DNA of 64,000 nt, taken from positions 62,001 to 126,000 of the forward strand of contig CANMTD010000004.1 in NCBI GenBank assembly GCA_947500775.1. Reading direction: 5' to 3'. The notes under the pieces are model-generated. The model saw only the letters and a program-made list of their open reading frames with translations. It was not told where the DNA came from and searched no databases. Of this stretch, positions 41,143-50,460 are shown in pieces; position 1 is the stretch's first letter; every line of letters starts with the position of its first letter. This stretch comes from an uncultured Paracoccaceae bacterium (GTDB taxonomy: Bacteria; Pseudomonadota; Alphaproteobacteria; Rhodobacterales; Rhodobacteraceae). The position numbers and the translations under genes were made by a program.

Positions 41143-42264
41143 ATGCGCGGCAAGGACGTAACGCTGGACGGCGTTTCCATCACCTATCCAAACGGGTTCA
41201 CCGCCGTACACCCGACCGATCTGACGGTGCACGCGGGCGAGTTCTTTTCGATCCTCGGGCCGTCGGGCTGTGGCAAGACCACCATCCTGCGGGCCGTGTC
41301 GGGATTTGTCGAACCCACCGGCGGGCGCATTCTGATTGGCGGCGACGATCAGCAGGGCAAAACCCCGAACGCGCGGCCAACCGCGCTGATATTCCAGAAC
41401 CTCGCGCTGTTCCCGTTGATGAGCGTGCGCGACAACGTGGCCTTCGGGCTTGAGGCGCGCGGCATCTCCAAACGCGACCGCCTTGCCAAGGCCGAAGAAT
41501 TGCTGGCGCTGGTGGCCCTGGGCGATCAGGGCGACAAGAAACCCACCGAACTGTCGGGCGGTCAGCGGCAAAGGGTGGCGATTGCCCGGGCGCTGGCGGT
41601 GGAACCGGCGGTATTGTTGCTGGACGAACCGCTGTCCGCGCTGGACCTGAAACTGCGCCAGCACATGCGGGCCGAGCTGCGCGCCATTCAACAGAAAACC
41701 GGCGTGACCTTCATCTATATCACCCATGATCAGGGCGAGGCGCTGACCATGTCCGACCGGATCGCGGTGATGAACGCGGGCCGGATCGAACAGGTCGGCA
41801 CGGGGGATGAGATTTATTCCTCGCCCACCACCGCCTTCGCCGCCTCTTTCGTGGGCGAGGTCAATCAGTTTCCCGGCCGCGTATCGGGGCTGGACGGCGA
41901 TATGGCCCTGATCGACACCGCCCTAGGCCGGATGCGGGGGCGCAATCCGCGCGATTTGAAACCCGGTGACGATGCCATCCTGTTCGTACGCCCCGAAAAC
42001 CTGGGCTTTGAAACCGGCGCCGGGCTTGCCAATCAGCTTGACGCCCGGCTGGAACGCCGCGATCTGGAAGGCGCCTTTATCAACCTGCAAATGCGGGCGG
42101 GTCAGGCGGGGCTGCCGGTGGCGATGCATCTGACCAATACCGGGGCGGTTCCGACCATCGCCCCGGATGCCACCACCCGCATCGGGTTCACCTGCGACAG
42201 CGCGCTGGTCCTGCCCGATGGTCCGGTGGCGCGTACGGGCCGCGAAGAAATGGCCGCGCAATGA
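41143..42264 (+). CDS. Polyamine-type ABC transporter ATP-binding protein (PotA family)
   Basis: 373-residue importer ATPase with Walker A GPSGCGKT near residue 44, signature LSGGQRQR, Walker B 'VLLLDEPLSALDLKLR' and the PotA 'FIYITHDQGEALTMSDR' segment. The C-terminal ~130 residues form the TOBE regulatory domain ('FVRPENLGF'). The gene stop overlaps the permease ATG, so translation is coupled. Confidence 0.93.
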   Translation: MRGKDVTLDGVSITYPNGFTAVHPTDLTVHAGEFFSILGPSGCGKTTILRAVSGFVEPTGGRILIGGDDQQGKTPNARPTALIFQNLALFPLMSVRDNVAFGLEARGISKRDRLAKAEELLALVALGDQGDKKPTELSGGQRQRVAIARALAVEPAVLLLDEPLSALDLKLRQHMRAELRAIQQKTGVTFIYITHDQGEALTMSDRIAVMNAGRIEQVGTGDEIYSSPTTAFAASFVGEVNQFPGRVSGLDGDMALIDTALGRMRGRNPRDLKPGDDAILFVRPENLGFETGAGLANQLDARLERRDLEGAFINLQMRAGQAGLPVAMHLTNTGAVPTIAPDATTRIGFTCDSALVLPDGPVARTGREEMAAQ

Positions 42265-43664
42265 AGGATCTGTTGCGCGGATACGGGCGGTGGCTGACAT
42301 CGCTGTTTGTCGCCTCGATTCTGGTTTGGGGGCTGTTGCTGATCATCCTGCCGCAACTGACCATGGCCGAACGCGCCCTGACCGCGCCGAAGCGGCAGTT
42401 GGACAGTTCGATTGCCGGGGCGCTGGTCCGCGATGCGGAAACCTGTATCAGCGTGCTGAAAAATTACGACACGCCCGAAACAGAGGCGCCCGCAAGCGGC
42501 GGGCTGGCCGTGCCCTCGGCCTCGGGCATGGCGGTGCCTTCGGCGGGGGGGATGGCCGTGCCCTCGGCCGGTAACACCCCCAGCGGCGCGATCCGCCCCT
42601 ATATCCTGCAATGCGACCGGGCCACCACCCATCAGGCGATGGTGCGCAGCGGTGGCCAGACCGTGTATCTGGACACCTTGTACGACCTGCCGCTGATGGC
42701 GGTGTCCGACACCGATCCGATTGCCGAACAAAGCGCCACCGCCCGCAAAATCGCCGATCTGGCAGATGTGGTCTATAAACGCCTGCTGGAGCAAGAGGCC
42801 AACAGCTCCAGCCTGACCCTGTCGAATTTCCGAGTTCTGGTCGCGCCCGCGCTGATCCCTCTGTCGCCCGAACAAAAGGCCATCGAGAACCGGCGCCTGT
42901 CCGAAAAATTCTATCAACTGACCGGGCTGAAATATGAACGGGACGGCGACACCTATAAACGGCTGGGCCTGATCACCCTTGCCCGAACGCTGAGCTTTGC
43001 GATCATGGCGACCGCGCTGGCGCTGATCATGTGCTATCCGATCGCCTATAAGGTCGCGCTGGCCACCCCGCCCGAACGCGCCACATGGCTGTTTCTGGGG
43101 CTGGTGATCCCCTATGCGATTGTCGAGCTGATGCGGATTTACGCATGGACCGCGATCATCGACAATCAGGGGCTGCTGAACGCCTTGCTGGACTGGGTCG
43201 GCGTGATCGACATAGCGGCAGGCGAGGCGATACAGTTCAAGCGCATGCCCGGCACGATCTTTGTCGTCATCGTCTATACCTATGTGCTGTTCATGGTCTT
43301 CCCGATCTACAACGTCATGTCCACGCTGGACAAAAACCAGATCGAGGCGGCCAAGGATCTGGGCGCGCGGGCCTGGCGGGTGCATTGGCGGGTGATCATC
43401 CCGCATTCCAAACCCGGCATCGCCGTGGGCTGTATCGCCACCTTCATGCTGTCGGCGGGCGCCTTTTCGGTGCCGCGCATCATCAGCCGCGGTTTGCAGG
43501 CGGAATGGTTCAGCCAGACGATTTACAACAAATTCTTCGAATCCGAAAACTCGAACATCGGCGCGGCCTACAGCTTTGCCTATACGCTGGTCTGTTTCGC
43601 CCTTGTCGGGTTGTTCATGTGGATCATGCGTACACGTCTTAAAGATTTCGCGAGGGTGCAATAA
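42261..43664 (+). CDS. Polyamine-type ABC transporter permease (PotB family) with long periplasmic insert
   Basis: 467-residue permease, well above the ~290-residue PotB norm. After helix 1 (residues ~14-35) comes a ~200-residue periplasmic insert, then five helices with the EAA loop 'EAAKDLGARAWRVHWRVIIPHSKPG' (shortened). The insert contains three direct repeats of the 8-residue unit G-[LM]-AVPSA-[SG] at residues ~81-104, encoded by 24-nt repeats. Long-insert PotB proteins occur in Rhodobacteraceae; the repeat is the odd part. Overlapped at both ends with potA- and potC-like genes. Confidence 0.9.
   Translation: MKDLLRGYGRWLTSLFVASILVWGLLLIILPQLTMAERALTAPKRQLDSSIAGALVRDAETCISVLKNYDTPETEAPASGGLAVPSASGMAVPSAGGMAVPSAGNTPSGAIRPYILQCDRATTHQAMVRSGGQTVYLDTLYDLPLMAVSDTDPIAEQSATARKIADLADVVYKRLLEQEANSSSLTLSNFRVLVAPALIPLSPEQKAIENRRLSEKFYQLTGLKYERDGDTYKRLGLITLARTLSFAIMATALALIMCYPIAYKVALATPPERATWLFLGLVIPYAIVELMRIYAWTAIIDNQGLLNALLDWVGVIDIAAGEAIQFKRMPGTIFVVIVYTYVLFMVFPIYNVMSTLDKNQIEAAKDLGARAWRVHWRVIIPHSKPGIAVGCIATFMLSAGAFSVPRIISRGLQAEWFSQTIYNKFFESENSNIGAAYSFAYTLVCFALVGLFMWIMRTRLKDFARVQ
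42501..42572 (+). repeat. Three tandem 24-nt repeats inside the PotB-like gene
   Basis: Units 42501-42524, 42525-42548 and 42549-42572 encode GLAVPSAS, GMAVPSAG and GMAVPSAG. They differ by a few mostly third-position changes. They keep frame, so copy-number change would lengthen the periplasmic insert without breaking the gene. Confidence 0.9.
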
Positions 43665-44494
43665 TGACCGCGCAACGCCTGCTGAACCTTTATACCGGTG
43701 CCTTTCTGCTGTTCATGTTCGGGCCGCTGATCCTGATGATCATCACATCGGTCAACGATGCCTCACCGCCCTCGGTCACCAACTGGCAGGGGCTGACCGG
43801 CAAGTGGTATTCGTTCTTCTGGACGGATGAGACCCGCCTGCGCGCCGACCCGGTGCTGCGTTCACTGGACCGCGACCGGTTTGTCGGCTGTTTCGGCAAT
43901 TCGTTGCGGGTGGCGGCGGCCGTGGTGCCATTGTCGCTGTTGCTGGGGCTGGCGGGGGCGGTGTTTCTGACCCGCTGGCGGTCGCGCGCCAACAGCCTGC
44001 TGTGGTGGGTGCTGCTGTCGCCGATGCTGGCGCCGGGGATCGTGCTGGGCCTGTCGGCGCTGGTGTTCTGGGGGCGGCTGGGCATCAACGCGGGGCTGTT
44101 CACCATCATCATGGCGCAGGTCACCTTTGTCGCCGGGTATCCGATGCTGATCCTGATGGCGCGGCTGCAACGCCAGCCGGTCGAGTTGGAAGAGGCCGCG
44201 CTTGATCTGGGGGCCACGCCCCTGCGCGTCTTTACCCGCATCACATTGCCTTTCCTGCTGCCCGCGCTGGCCTCGGCCGCGGTGATTTCCTTTCTGGCGT
44301 CGATGGAAAACTACAACACCACGATGTTCGCCAAGGGCGGGTCCTGCACCTTTGCCACGGAAATCGGCGCGATGGGCCGCAACCCGAACGGCCACCCGCC
44401 AGTGATCAACGCGGTGGGCACGGTGATCATCCTGCTGACGGTTTCTGCAACGCTGGCGCATACTTTCCTTCTCAGGAAAGAGGCACGCGACTAA
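43664..44494 (+). CDS. Polyamine-type ABC transporter permease (PotC family)
   Basis: 276-residue permease with six helices and the EAA loop 'LEEAALDLGATPLRVFTRITLPFLLPA' (shortened). 'FLASMENYNTTMFAKG' is a PotC-like substrate-path segment. The ATG shares one base with the potB-like stop. It pairs with the long PotB-like subunit. A small gene of unknown function follows 10 nt later. Confidence 0.92.
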   Translation: MTAQRLLNLYTGAFLLFMFGPLILMIITSVNDASPPSVTNWQGLTGKWYSFFWTDETRLRADPVLRSLDRDRFVGCFGNSLRVAAAVVPLSLLLGLAGAVFLTRWRSRANSLLWWVLLSPMLAPGIVLGLSALVFWGRLGINAGLFTIIMAQVTFVAGYPMLILMARLQRQPVELEEAALDLGATPLRVFTRITLPFLLPALASAAVISFLASMENYNTTMFAKGGSCTFATEIGAMGRNPNGHPPVINAVGTVIILLTVSATLAHTFLLRKEARD

Positions 44495-44504
44495 GCTGCG
44501 CCCC

Positions 44505-45200
44505 ATGAAAATCATCGCGCGCTGTCACCCGCAACTGGAACCGCTGTTGCCGAAACCCACCCCCGCCGCGCGCGCCCTGCCCGGCTGGCTGAAAGATATG
44601 CCATCCGAGGTGGCCGCCGAAACCATGGGCGGGGCCACGGTACGCACGGTGAAACACTGCCCCCCCTTCATCGACGCGCTGTCGCTGGGCATCATCATTC
44701 CCTTGGCGACCGACCTGCATATCAAGGATGGCCAGCTTGGCTGGGACTGGGACCCGCCGGTGATCACCGACGCCCCGCTAACCCGCGCGCCGGTGGGTCT
44801 GCACACGCCCGAACAGGCCACCGGAATGCCGGTGGACCTGTCCGGCCAGATGGTGCTGAAATTCACCAACTACTGGACGCTTGAGGCGCCCGAGGGCTGG
44901 TCGCTGTTGTTCACCCATCCGCTCAACCGGCCCGACCTGCCGTTTCAGACCCTGACCGGCGTGGTCGATTGTGATCGGTTCCGGCTGGGCTATGTGCATT
45001 TTCCGGCGATCTGGACGGCGCCGAATTTCAACGGGACCCTGCCGCGCGGCACCCCGGTGGCCCAAGTGATCGCGGTGCCCGGCACGGCCCCCGCGTTGGA
45101 AACCACCACCCAGACGCCCGATGATATCGCCGAAAGCCGCCGCATTCAGGAATCACTGCAGGATCAAACCGGCGTCTATCGCCGTGATTTCCGGCGCTGA
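44505..45200 (+). CDS. Uncharacterised protein at the end of the polyamine-type ABC operon
   Basis: 231-residue soluble protein that I do not recognise with confidence. It has no signal peptide or membrane helix. It starts 'MKIIARCHPQLEPLLPKPTPAARALPGW' (shortened) and has 'TVKHCPPFIDALSLGIIIPL', two invariant-looking Trp-rich stretches ('GWDWDPP', 'NYWTLEAPEGWSLLFTHPLN') and 'FPAIWTAPNFNGTLPRGTPVAQVI'. The last resembles a jelly-roll strand with a small-molecule pocket, but this is impression only. The 10-nt spacing from the permease suggests co-transcription and a role in metabolism of the imported compound. Confidence 0.7.
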   Translation: MKIIARCHPQLEPLLPKPTPAARALPGWLKDMPSEVAAETMGGATVRTVKHCPPFIDALSLGIIIPLATDLHIKDGQLGWDWDPPVITDAPLTRAPVGLHTPEQATGMPVDLSGQMVLKFTNYWTLEAPEGWSLLFTHPLNRPDLPFQTLTGVVDCDRFRLGYVHFPAIWTAPNFNGTLPRGTPVAQVIAVPGTAPALETTTQTPDDIAESRRIQESLQDQTGVYRRDFRR

Positions 45201-45230
45201 GGCAGCCCGCGGTTCGCTGCGCGTCAGGGG

Positions 45231-45806
45231 TTATTGCGGTCCGGTCCCGGCAAGCGGCGGAAACCGCAGCGGAACCGAGCCCTTGGCCACCCGCACCAGC
45301 GCCTTCATCGCCTCGGGCCGCATCTCGGCCTGCGCCAGCAGCGTGGCCTGCAACGCCGCCGTATCCTCGCCCAATTCAGCCGCGATCCGGTAGCGCGCGG
45401 TCAAGACCTCGGCATCCTCCCCCAACCGGTCCCATGCCGTGCGGGCCGCCGCCCAATTGCCCAGCCGCAACCGGACCCGCCCAAGGTTGCGCCAGGCATC
45501 CGCGTCATCGGGGGCCAGCATCGCGGCCTTGTCGAAACAACGCTCTGCCAGTGTCAGGTCATCCGCATCGATGGCCCAGCGCCCCAGTTCGAACCACGCG
45601 ATGGCGTACCCTTGATCCGCCGCCACCGCCTTTTTGAACCACGCCCCGGATTGCGCGCCTTTGCCCGCCGCCTGCAGCACCTTACCCAGATTATAGAACA
45701 CCTGCGCGCCCGCGCCCTTGGATTTGGCCGCGCGGCGCAGCATCCGTTCGGCCCCGGCCCAATCCTGCGCCGCAATCCGCGCCTGCAATGCTGTCATATC
45801 CATCAT
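45231..45806 (-). CDS. Tetratricopeptide-repeat protein
   Basis: 191-residue all-helical protein with at least three TPR-like units: 'GAQVFYNLGKVLQAAGKGAQSGAWFKKAV', 'AIAWFELGRWAIDADDLTLAERCFDKAAML' and 'ADAWRNLGRVRLRLGNWAAARTAWDRLG' (each given only to show the W/Y-L-G-A spacing, in parts). It has no signal peptide. TPRs bind other proteins; no partner can be named. The gene is alone, convergent with the preceding unknown gene and divergent from the PHP-domain gene. Confidence 0.75.
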   Translation of the reverse strand: MMDMTALQARIAAQDWAGAERMLRRAAKSKGAGAQVFYNLGKVLQAAGKGAQSGAWFKKAVAADQGYAIAWFELGRWAIDADDLTLAERCFDKAAMLAPDDADAWRNLGRVRLRLGNWAAARTAWDRLGEDAEVLTARYRIAAELGEDTAALQATLLAQAEMRPEAMKALVRVAKGSVPLRFPPLAGTGPQ

Positions 45807-45907
45807 GAAATCTGTTATCGACGATCTGGCCGCCCCCCGGCAACCCTGTCATGATCCCTTCATCAAACCACGCCAGAACCACAGGCGAAACGGATCAGAG
45901 GTTTTCC

Positions 45908-46831
45908 ATGCCGACCAGCTTTTTCACCGCGCCCGGTCAATTCTATCGCGGCAATCTGCACACCCATTCCAACCTGTCCGACGGCGCCCTGGACCCCGAT
46001 GAGGTCTGCCGCCGCTACAAGGCCGAAGGCTATGATTTCATCGCGCTGACCGACCATTTCATCGGCATGTACAATTACCCGATCGCCGACACGATCCCGT
46101 TCCGCGACGACGATTTCACCACCCTTCTGGGGGCCGAGGTGCATTCCGGCGCGATGCAGAACGGCGAGCTGTGGCATATCGTGGCGGTCGGCCTGCCCGC
46201 CGATTTCGCCCCCGGCAATGCGCCCCATTTCCTGCCCGTGGACGATCAGGAAACCGGACCCGAGATCGCACAGCGCTGTGTCAAGGCCGGGGCCTATGTC
46301 GCCATCGCCCATCCGCAATGGTCGGGCCTGACGCTGGACGACGCCCGCAGCATCGACGCCGCCCACGCGGTCGAGATCTATAACCACGGCTGCGCCATGG
46401 GCTGCGACCGGCCCGACGGGTTCCACACGCTGGACCTGTTGCTGTCCGAGGGGCGCAAGCTGAACCTGATCGCCACCGACGACGCCCATTTCACCGAACC
46501 CGATCATTTCGGCGGATGGGTGATGGTCAAGGCGGCGGCGAATACACCCGAGGCCCTGTTGCAGGCGCTGAAGGACGGCACCTTCTATTCCTCGCAAGGC
46601 CCGGAAATTCGCGACATCCGCCTGACCGGGCGGCATGTCGAGGTCACCTGCTCTGCCGCCTCTGCCGTGATCGTGCAGGGGCACGGGTCGGCCGCCACGG
46701 CCATTCACGGGCAATCCATGTCCACCGCCGCCGTGCCGCTGGACCGCTTCGCCAATTCGCCCTGGGTGCGCGTCACCGTGATGGACCGCGCGGGCAAACG
46801 GGCGTGGTCGAACCCGATCTGGCTGGACTAA
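45908..46831 (+). CDS. PHP-domain metal-dependent phosphoesterase (CehA/McbA-like)
   Basis: 307-residue PHP-superfamily protein. The metal-binding motif 'NLHTHSNLSDGALDP' comes near residue 17, then 'GYDFIALTDHF', 'GAEVHSG', 'AIAHPQWSGL' and 'ATDDAHFTEPD', in the usual order of PHP active-site His/Asp clusters. ATG 45908 follows an AGAGG ribosome-binding site; a start at 45851 would overlap the promoter side. Relatives include phosphoesterases and the carbamate hydrolase CehA, so the reaction is not fixed. It seems to be a single-gene unit. Confidence 0.82.
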   Translation: MPTSFFTAPGQFYRGNLHTHSNLSDGALDPDEVCRRYKAEGYDFIALTDHFIGMYNYPIADTIPFRDDDFTTLLGAEVHSGAMQNGELWHIVAVGLPADFAPGNAPHFLPVDDQETGPEIAQRCVKAGAYVAIAHPQWSGLTLDDARSIDAAHAVEIYNHGCAMGCDRPDGFHTLDLLLSEGRKLNLIATDDAHFTEPDHFGGWVMVKAAANTPEALLQALKDGTFYSSQGPEIRDIRLTGRHVEVTCSAASAVIVQGHGSAATAIHGQSMSTAAVPLDRFANSPWVRVTVMDRAGKRAWSNPIWLD

Positions 46832-46930
46832 GACCCCGGTCTTCATTGACATTCCGCCGCCCTGTTGGTCAGTTGGGCCGACAGCGCGGCTGTTAGGTTT
46901 CAACAGATTCAATTTAAGGGATGACTGCGG

Positions 46931-47941
46931 ATGTGGCCGACCTTGCGGACCTTGGCCATCGGCGCATTGGGCGCGGTTGTGGCCATGCTGGCCGGTATCC
47001 CCGCGCCATTCCTGACCGGCCCTGCGTTCTTTGTATCGCTCAGCGCGCTGGCGGGGGTGCGTGGCACCATGCCGCTGCCGCTGCGCGATCTGTGTTTCGT
47101 GCTGGTGGGCACCAATATGGGGGCCGCTGTCACCCCTGAAACCATGGCGACCGCCGCCCGCTGGCCCGGCAGCCTGGCGGTGATGGCAGGCGCCGTTCTG
47201 ATCATCATGCTGGGCGGCGGGTGGCTGTTGCAGCGGCTGTTCCGCTACAGCCGGATGACCGGATTGCTGGCCGCCACCCCGGGACATCTGAGCTTTGTTC
47301 TAAGCCTGTCGTCCGATGTGGAATCCGACGTGCGACAAATCTCAATCATCCAGACGCTTCGGGTGCTGGCGCTGACCCTGATCGTGCCCTTGCTGGCTCC
47401 GCTGCTGTCCAAGGGCGAATTGCCCAGCTTTGTCATGCCGGGGCATATCATGGCGCCGGTGCCGCTGGTGGTGATCCTGCTGGCGGGCGGGGCTGTCGGG
47501 TTGGTCATGAAGCGGCTGAACGTGCCGGCGGCCCTGTTGCTGGGGCCGATGCTGGTATCCTCGGTCGCCCATGTAGCGACCTGGGTCGACGGCAGCATGC
47601 CGGTCTGGCTGTCAGTGCCCGCCTTCGTGACCATCGGCACGATGATCGGCACACGGTTCAGCGGGATCACCTTCGGCATGTTGCGTCAGGCGCTGGGGGC
47701 GGCGGCGGTTCTGACCGGGTTTGCAGCCCTCGTGTCACTGATCGCGGCGGTTCTGGCGGCGTGGCTGTTCGGCCTGCCGATCATCACCGTCCTGATCGCC
47801 TTTGCCCCCGGCGGGCTGGAAACCATGATGGCGATGTCTGTGCTGTTGGATGCAAACCCCGCCTATATCGCGGCGCATCACGTGTTTCGCCTGTTGCTGC
47901 TGACCGTGCTGGTGCCGGTGATGGTGGCGCGCGCACGCTAA
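46931..47941 (+). CDS. AbrB-family (AmoA-like) membrane protein
   Basis: 336-residue polytopic membrane protein of the family annotated 'AbrB family transcriptional regulator/ammonia monooxygenase', which is misleading. It has about 9-10 helices in two similar halves; 'LLAATPGHLSFVLSLSSDVESD' and 'FAPGGLETMMAMSVLLDANPAYIAAHHVFR' (shortened) are the repeated signature. The second half repeats the first, as in transporters. The name AbrB comes from an E. coli regulator-suppressor observation; a transport role is likelier. The gene stands alone, 9 nt before a convergent permease gene. Confidence 0.85.
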   Translation: MWPTLRTLAIGALGAVVAMLAGIPAPFLTGPAFFVSLSALAGVRGTMPLPLRDLCFVLVGTNMGAAVTPETMATAARWPGSLAVMAGAVLIIMLGGGWLLQRLFRYSRMTGLLAATPGHLSFVLSLSSDVESDVRQISIIQTLRVLALTLIVPLLAPLLSKGELPSFVMPGHIMAPVPLVVILLAGGAVGLVMKRLNVPAALLLGPMLVSSVAHVATWVDGSMPVWLSVPAFVTIGTMIGTRFSGITFGMLRQALGAAAVLTGFAALVSLIAAVLAAWLFGLPIITVLIAFAPGGLETMMAMSVLLDANPAYIAAHHVFRLLLLTVLVPVMVARAR

Positions 47942-47949
47942 CCGACGGG

Positions 47950-50460
47950 TTATTCGCGCGACCGCAACACGCGGGCCGGGCGCATCGACAGGGGCCGCCA
48001 GGCAAACCCCAGCCCCGCCAACAGCGTGGCCATCACACCGCCCGCCACGATCAATAGCGCCGAGACCGGTTCGAACCGATATGTTTCCTCCATCACGAAG
48101 GTCATGACCGCCCATCCGGCGACACCGCCCGCCAGAACCGCAACCAGCCCCGCCGCCAGCCCCAGTATCGCGGACCGCAGGGCGAAATAGGCCAGAATCT
48201 GACCCCGCACCGCGCCCACGGTTTTCAGCACCGCCGCCTCGAACACCCGTGCCCGTTCCCCGGCTGCCGCGGCACCGATCAGGACGAACAGCCCCGTGAC
48301 CAATGTGGCCAGCGCGCCATAGGTGATCGCCGCCGCCATCCCGCCCAAAACCTCGGCCACACGGTTCAGCGCATCGCGCACCCGGATTGCGGTCAGGTTG
48401 GGATAGGCCCGTGCCAGATCGCGCAACAGCGGTGCTTCGGCGGCTTCGTCGGCATAGACCGTCGCGATATGGGTATGCGGCGCCCCGGCCAGCGCGCCGG
48501 GGTTCATCGACAGGACAAACCCGATTCCGGCGGTTGAAAAATCGACCACGCGGAAACTGGTCACCTCGGCCGTGATATCGCGGCCCAGAATATTGACCGT
48601 GATCTTATCGCCCAGCTTCAACCCCATCTCGGCGGCTTCTTCGGCGGCAAAGCTCATGACCGGGGGGCCTGCGTAATCCTTGGCCCACCAGGTGCCTGCG
48701 GTGATTACCGTTCTGGGCGGAGGGTCCGCCGAATAGGTCACGCCCCGGTCGCCGCGCAGAACCCAGTGATCGCCCGCCACCTCGCGTGCCGGGCGGCCGT
48801 TGATTTTCGAGATGATGCCGCGCAGCATCGGCGCGGTATCAACCCGCGACACGCCCGCGTCACCCTGTACCCGTTCCAGAAATCCGGGCAGTTGATCGTT
48901 CTGGATATCGACCATGAAATAGGACGGCGCGACCTCGGGCAATTCACCGGCAATCGCGCCACGCAGATTGGCGTCGATCTGACCGACAGCGGCCAGCACC
49001 GACAGGCCCAGCCCCAGCGACAGGATCACCGATGTCGCCTCGCCCCCCGGGCCGCCCACGGCCCCCAGCGCAAGGCGCAGCGCGGTCCGCCCACGCGCCA
49101 GACGGCTGCGCGCGCCGTGCCGTGCCGCGATACGGGCCAGCCGCGCGGTCAGCGTCAGCAACAGCAGGGCCGCCAGAATGCCGCCCGCCGACCACAGCGC
49201 CAGACGCGGCACGCCGGAAAACCACGCGGCAACCCCGATCAAAGCGATCAGCAACGCCAGCGTCACCGCGACAAATCCCGGGCGGGGCCAGCGCCGCGCG
49301 CCACTGACCGCATCACGAAACAGGCTGGCCGCGCGCACATCCTGCACCCGCGCCAACGGCCAGAGCGTGAACAAAAGCGCGGTCAGCACGCCATAAATCG
49401 CCGCTTCGGCCAGGGGGGCGGGATGAAGCGAAAATTCAGCAGGCACAGGCAGTTGCGCCTCGATCACCGGGGCCAGAGCCAGCGGCGCGATGGCGCCCAG
49501 AAACAGGCCGATGATGATGCCCAGAAGGGCCAGCACCCCGATCTGCATCAGATAGGCCAGAAAAATCGTGCGCCCTTCGGCCCCCAGTGTTTTCAGCGTC
49601 GCGATCACGGCGATCTTGCCGTCCAGATAGGCCCGCACCGCCGCCGACACGCCCACACCGCCGACGGCCAGCCCGGCCAGTCCGACCAGCACCAGAAACG
49701 CACCCAGCCGATCGACAAACCGTGTCAGACCCGGCGCGCCATTGCGGCTGTCACGCCAGCGCAACCCGGTGTCGCTGAACAACGTCTGGGCGCTGGATTG
49801 CAGGGCCGCCAGATCCGCGGTTTCGGACAGTTTCAGGCGATATTCGCTTTCAAACAGGCTGCCGGGTTCCAACAGGCCGGTGCCCTGCAACGCCTCTGTC
49901 CGCAGCAAGGTGGGCGGGCCCAGACTGAACCCGCCGGTGGGATCATCCGGCGCGCGGATCAGGATCGCAGAAAGGCGGAACTCTTTGACGCCCAGCTTGA
50001 AAGTGTCGCCGACACTCAGGCCCAGCCGGTCGGCCAGCACCCTGGCCATGACCGCGCCATTGCCTGCCAGCGCCCGGTCCAGCGGTATCGCCGGGTCCAA
50101 ATCGACCGCGCCGTAAAGCGGATAAAGGTCATCGACCGCCTTGACCTGCGTCAGCGCGTGCTCTTCGCCCACCACCGCCATCGAGCGGAAATTGACGATC
50201 TCGGAAGTTTCCCGCGCGGTGTCTGCCATCCATTGCCGTTCATCCGGGTCGGCAAACCGGTATGTGAACCGCATCGAGGCATCGCCGCCCAGCATCACGG
50301 CGCCTTCGGACTGTAACCCCTGTTCGATGCTGGCGCGCACCGATCCGACCGCTGCAATCGCGGCGACCCCCAAGGCCAGACAGATCAGAAAGATATAGAA
50401 ACCGCGCAATCCGCCGCGCAATTCGCGCCGGGCAATGCGGGTGGCCATACGCAGGCTCAT
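47950..50460 (-). CDS. FtsX-like ABC transporter permease (YbbP-like)
   Basis: 836-residue two-module FtsX/MacB-type permease. The N-terminus 'ARRELRGGLRGFYIFLICLALGVAAIA' (shortened), a large periplasmic domain, central helices, a second periplasmic domain and three C-terminal helices match E. coli YbbP. It is coupled (ATGA overlap) to a YbbA-like ATPase, which is divergent from tesA, reproducing the E. coli ybbA-ybbP/tesA layout. It probably exports or extracts a lipid or fatty acid-related molecule, by inference from that linkage. Confidence 0.88.
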   Translation of the reverse strand: MSLRMATRIARRELRGGLRGFYIFLICLALGVAAIAAVGSVRASIEQGLQSEGAVMLGGDASMRFTYRFADPDERQWMADTARETSEIVNFRSMAVVGEEHALTQVKAVDDLYPLYGAVDLDPAIPLDRALAGNGAVMARVLADRLGLSVGDTFKLGVKEFRLSAILIRAPDDPTGGFSLGPPTLLRTEALQGTGLLEPGSLFESEYRLKLSETADLAALQSSAQTLFSDTGLRWRDSRNGAPGLTRFVDRLGAFLVLVGLAGLAVGGVGVSAAVRAYLDGKIAVIATLKTLGAEGRTIFLAYLMQIGVLALLGIIIGLFLGAIAPLALAPVIEAQLPVPAEFSLHPAPLAEAAIYGVLTALLFTLWPLARVQDVRAASLFRDAVSGARRWPRPGFVAVTLALLIALIGVAAWFSGVPRLALWSAGGILAALLLLTLTARLARIAARHGARSRLARGRTALRLALGAVGGPGGEATSVILSLGLGLSVLAAVGQIDANLRGAIAGELPEVAPSYFMVDIQNDQLPGFLERVQGDAGVSRVDTAPMLRGIISKINGRPAREVAGDHWVLRGDRGVTYSADPPPRTVITAGTWWAKDYAGPPVMSFAAEEAAEMGLKLGDKITVNILGRDITAEVTSFRVVDFSTAGIGFVLSMNPGALAGAPHTHIATVYADEAAEAPLLRDLARAYPNLTAIRVRDALNRVAEVLGGMAAAITYGALATLVTGLFVLIGAAAAGERARVFEAAVLKTVGAVRGQILAYFALRSAILGLAAGLVAVLAGGVAGWAVMTFVMEETYRFEPVSALLIVAGGVMATLLAGLGFAWRPLSMRPARVLRSRE

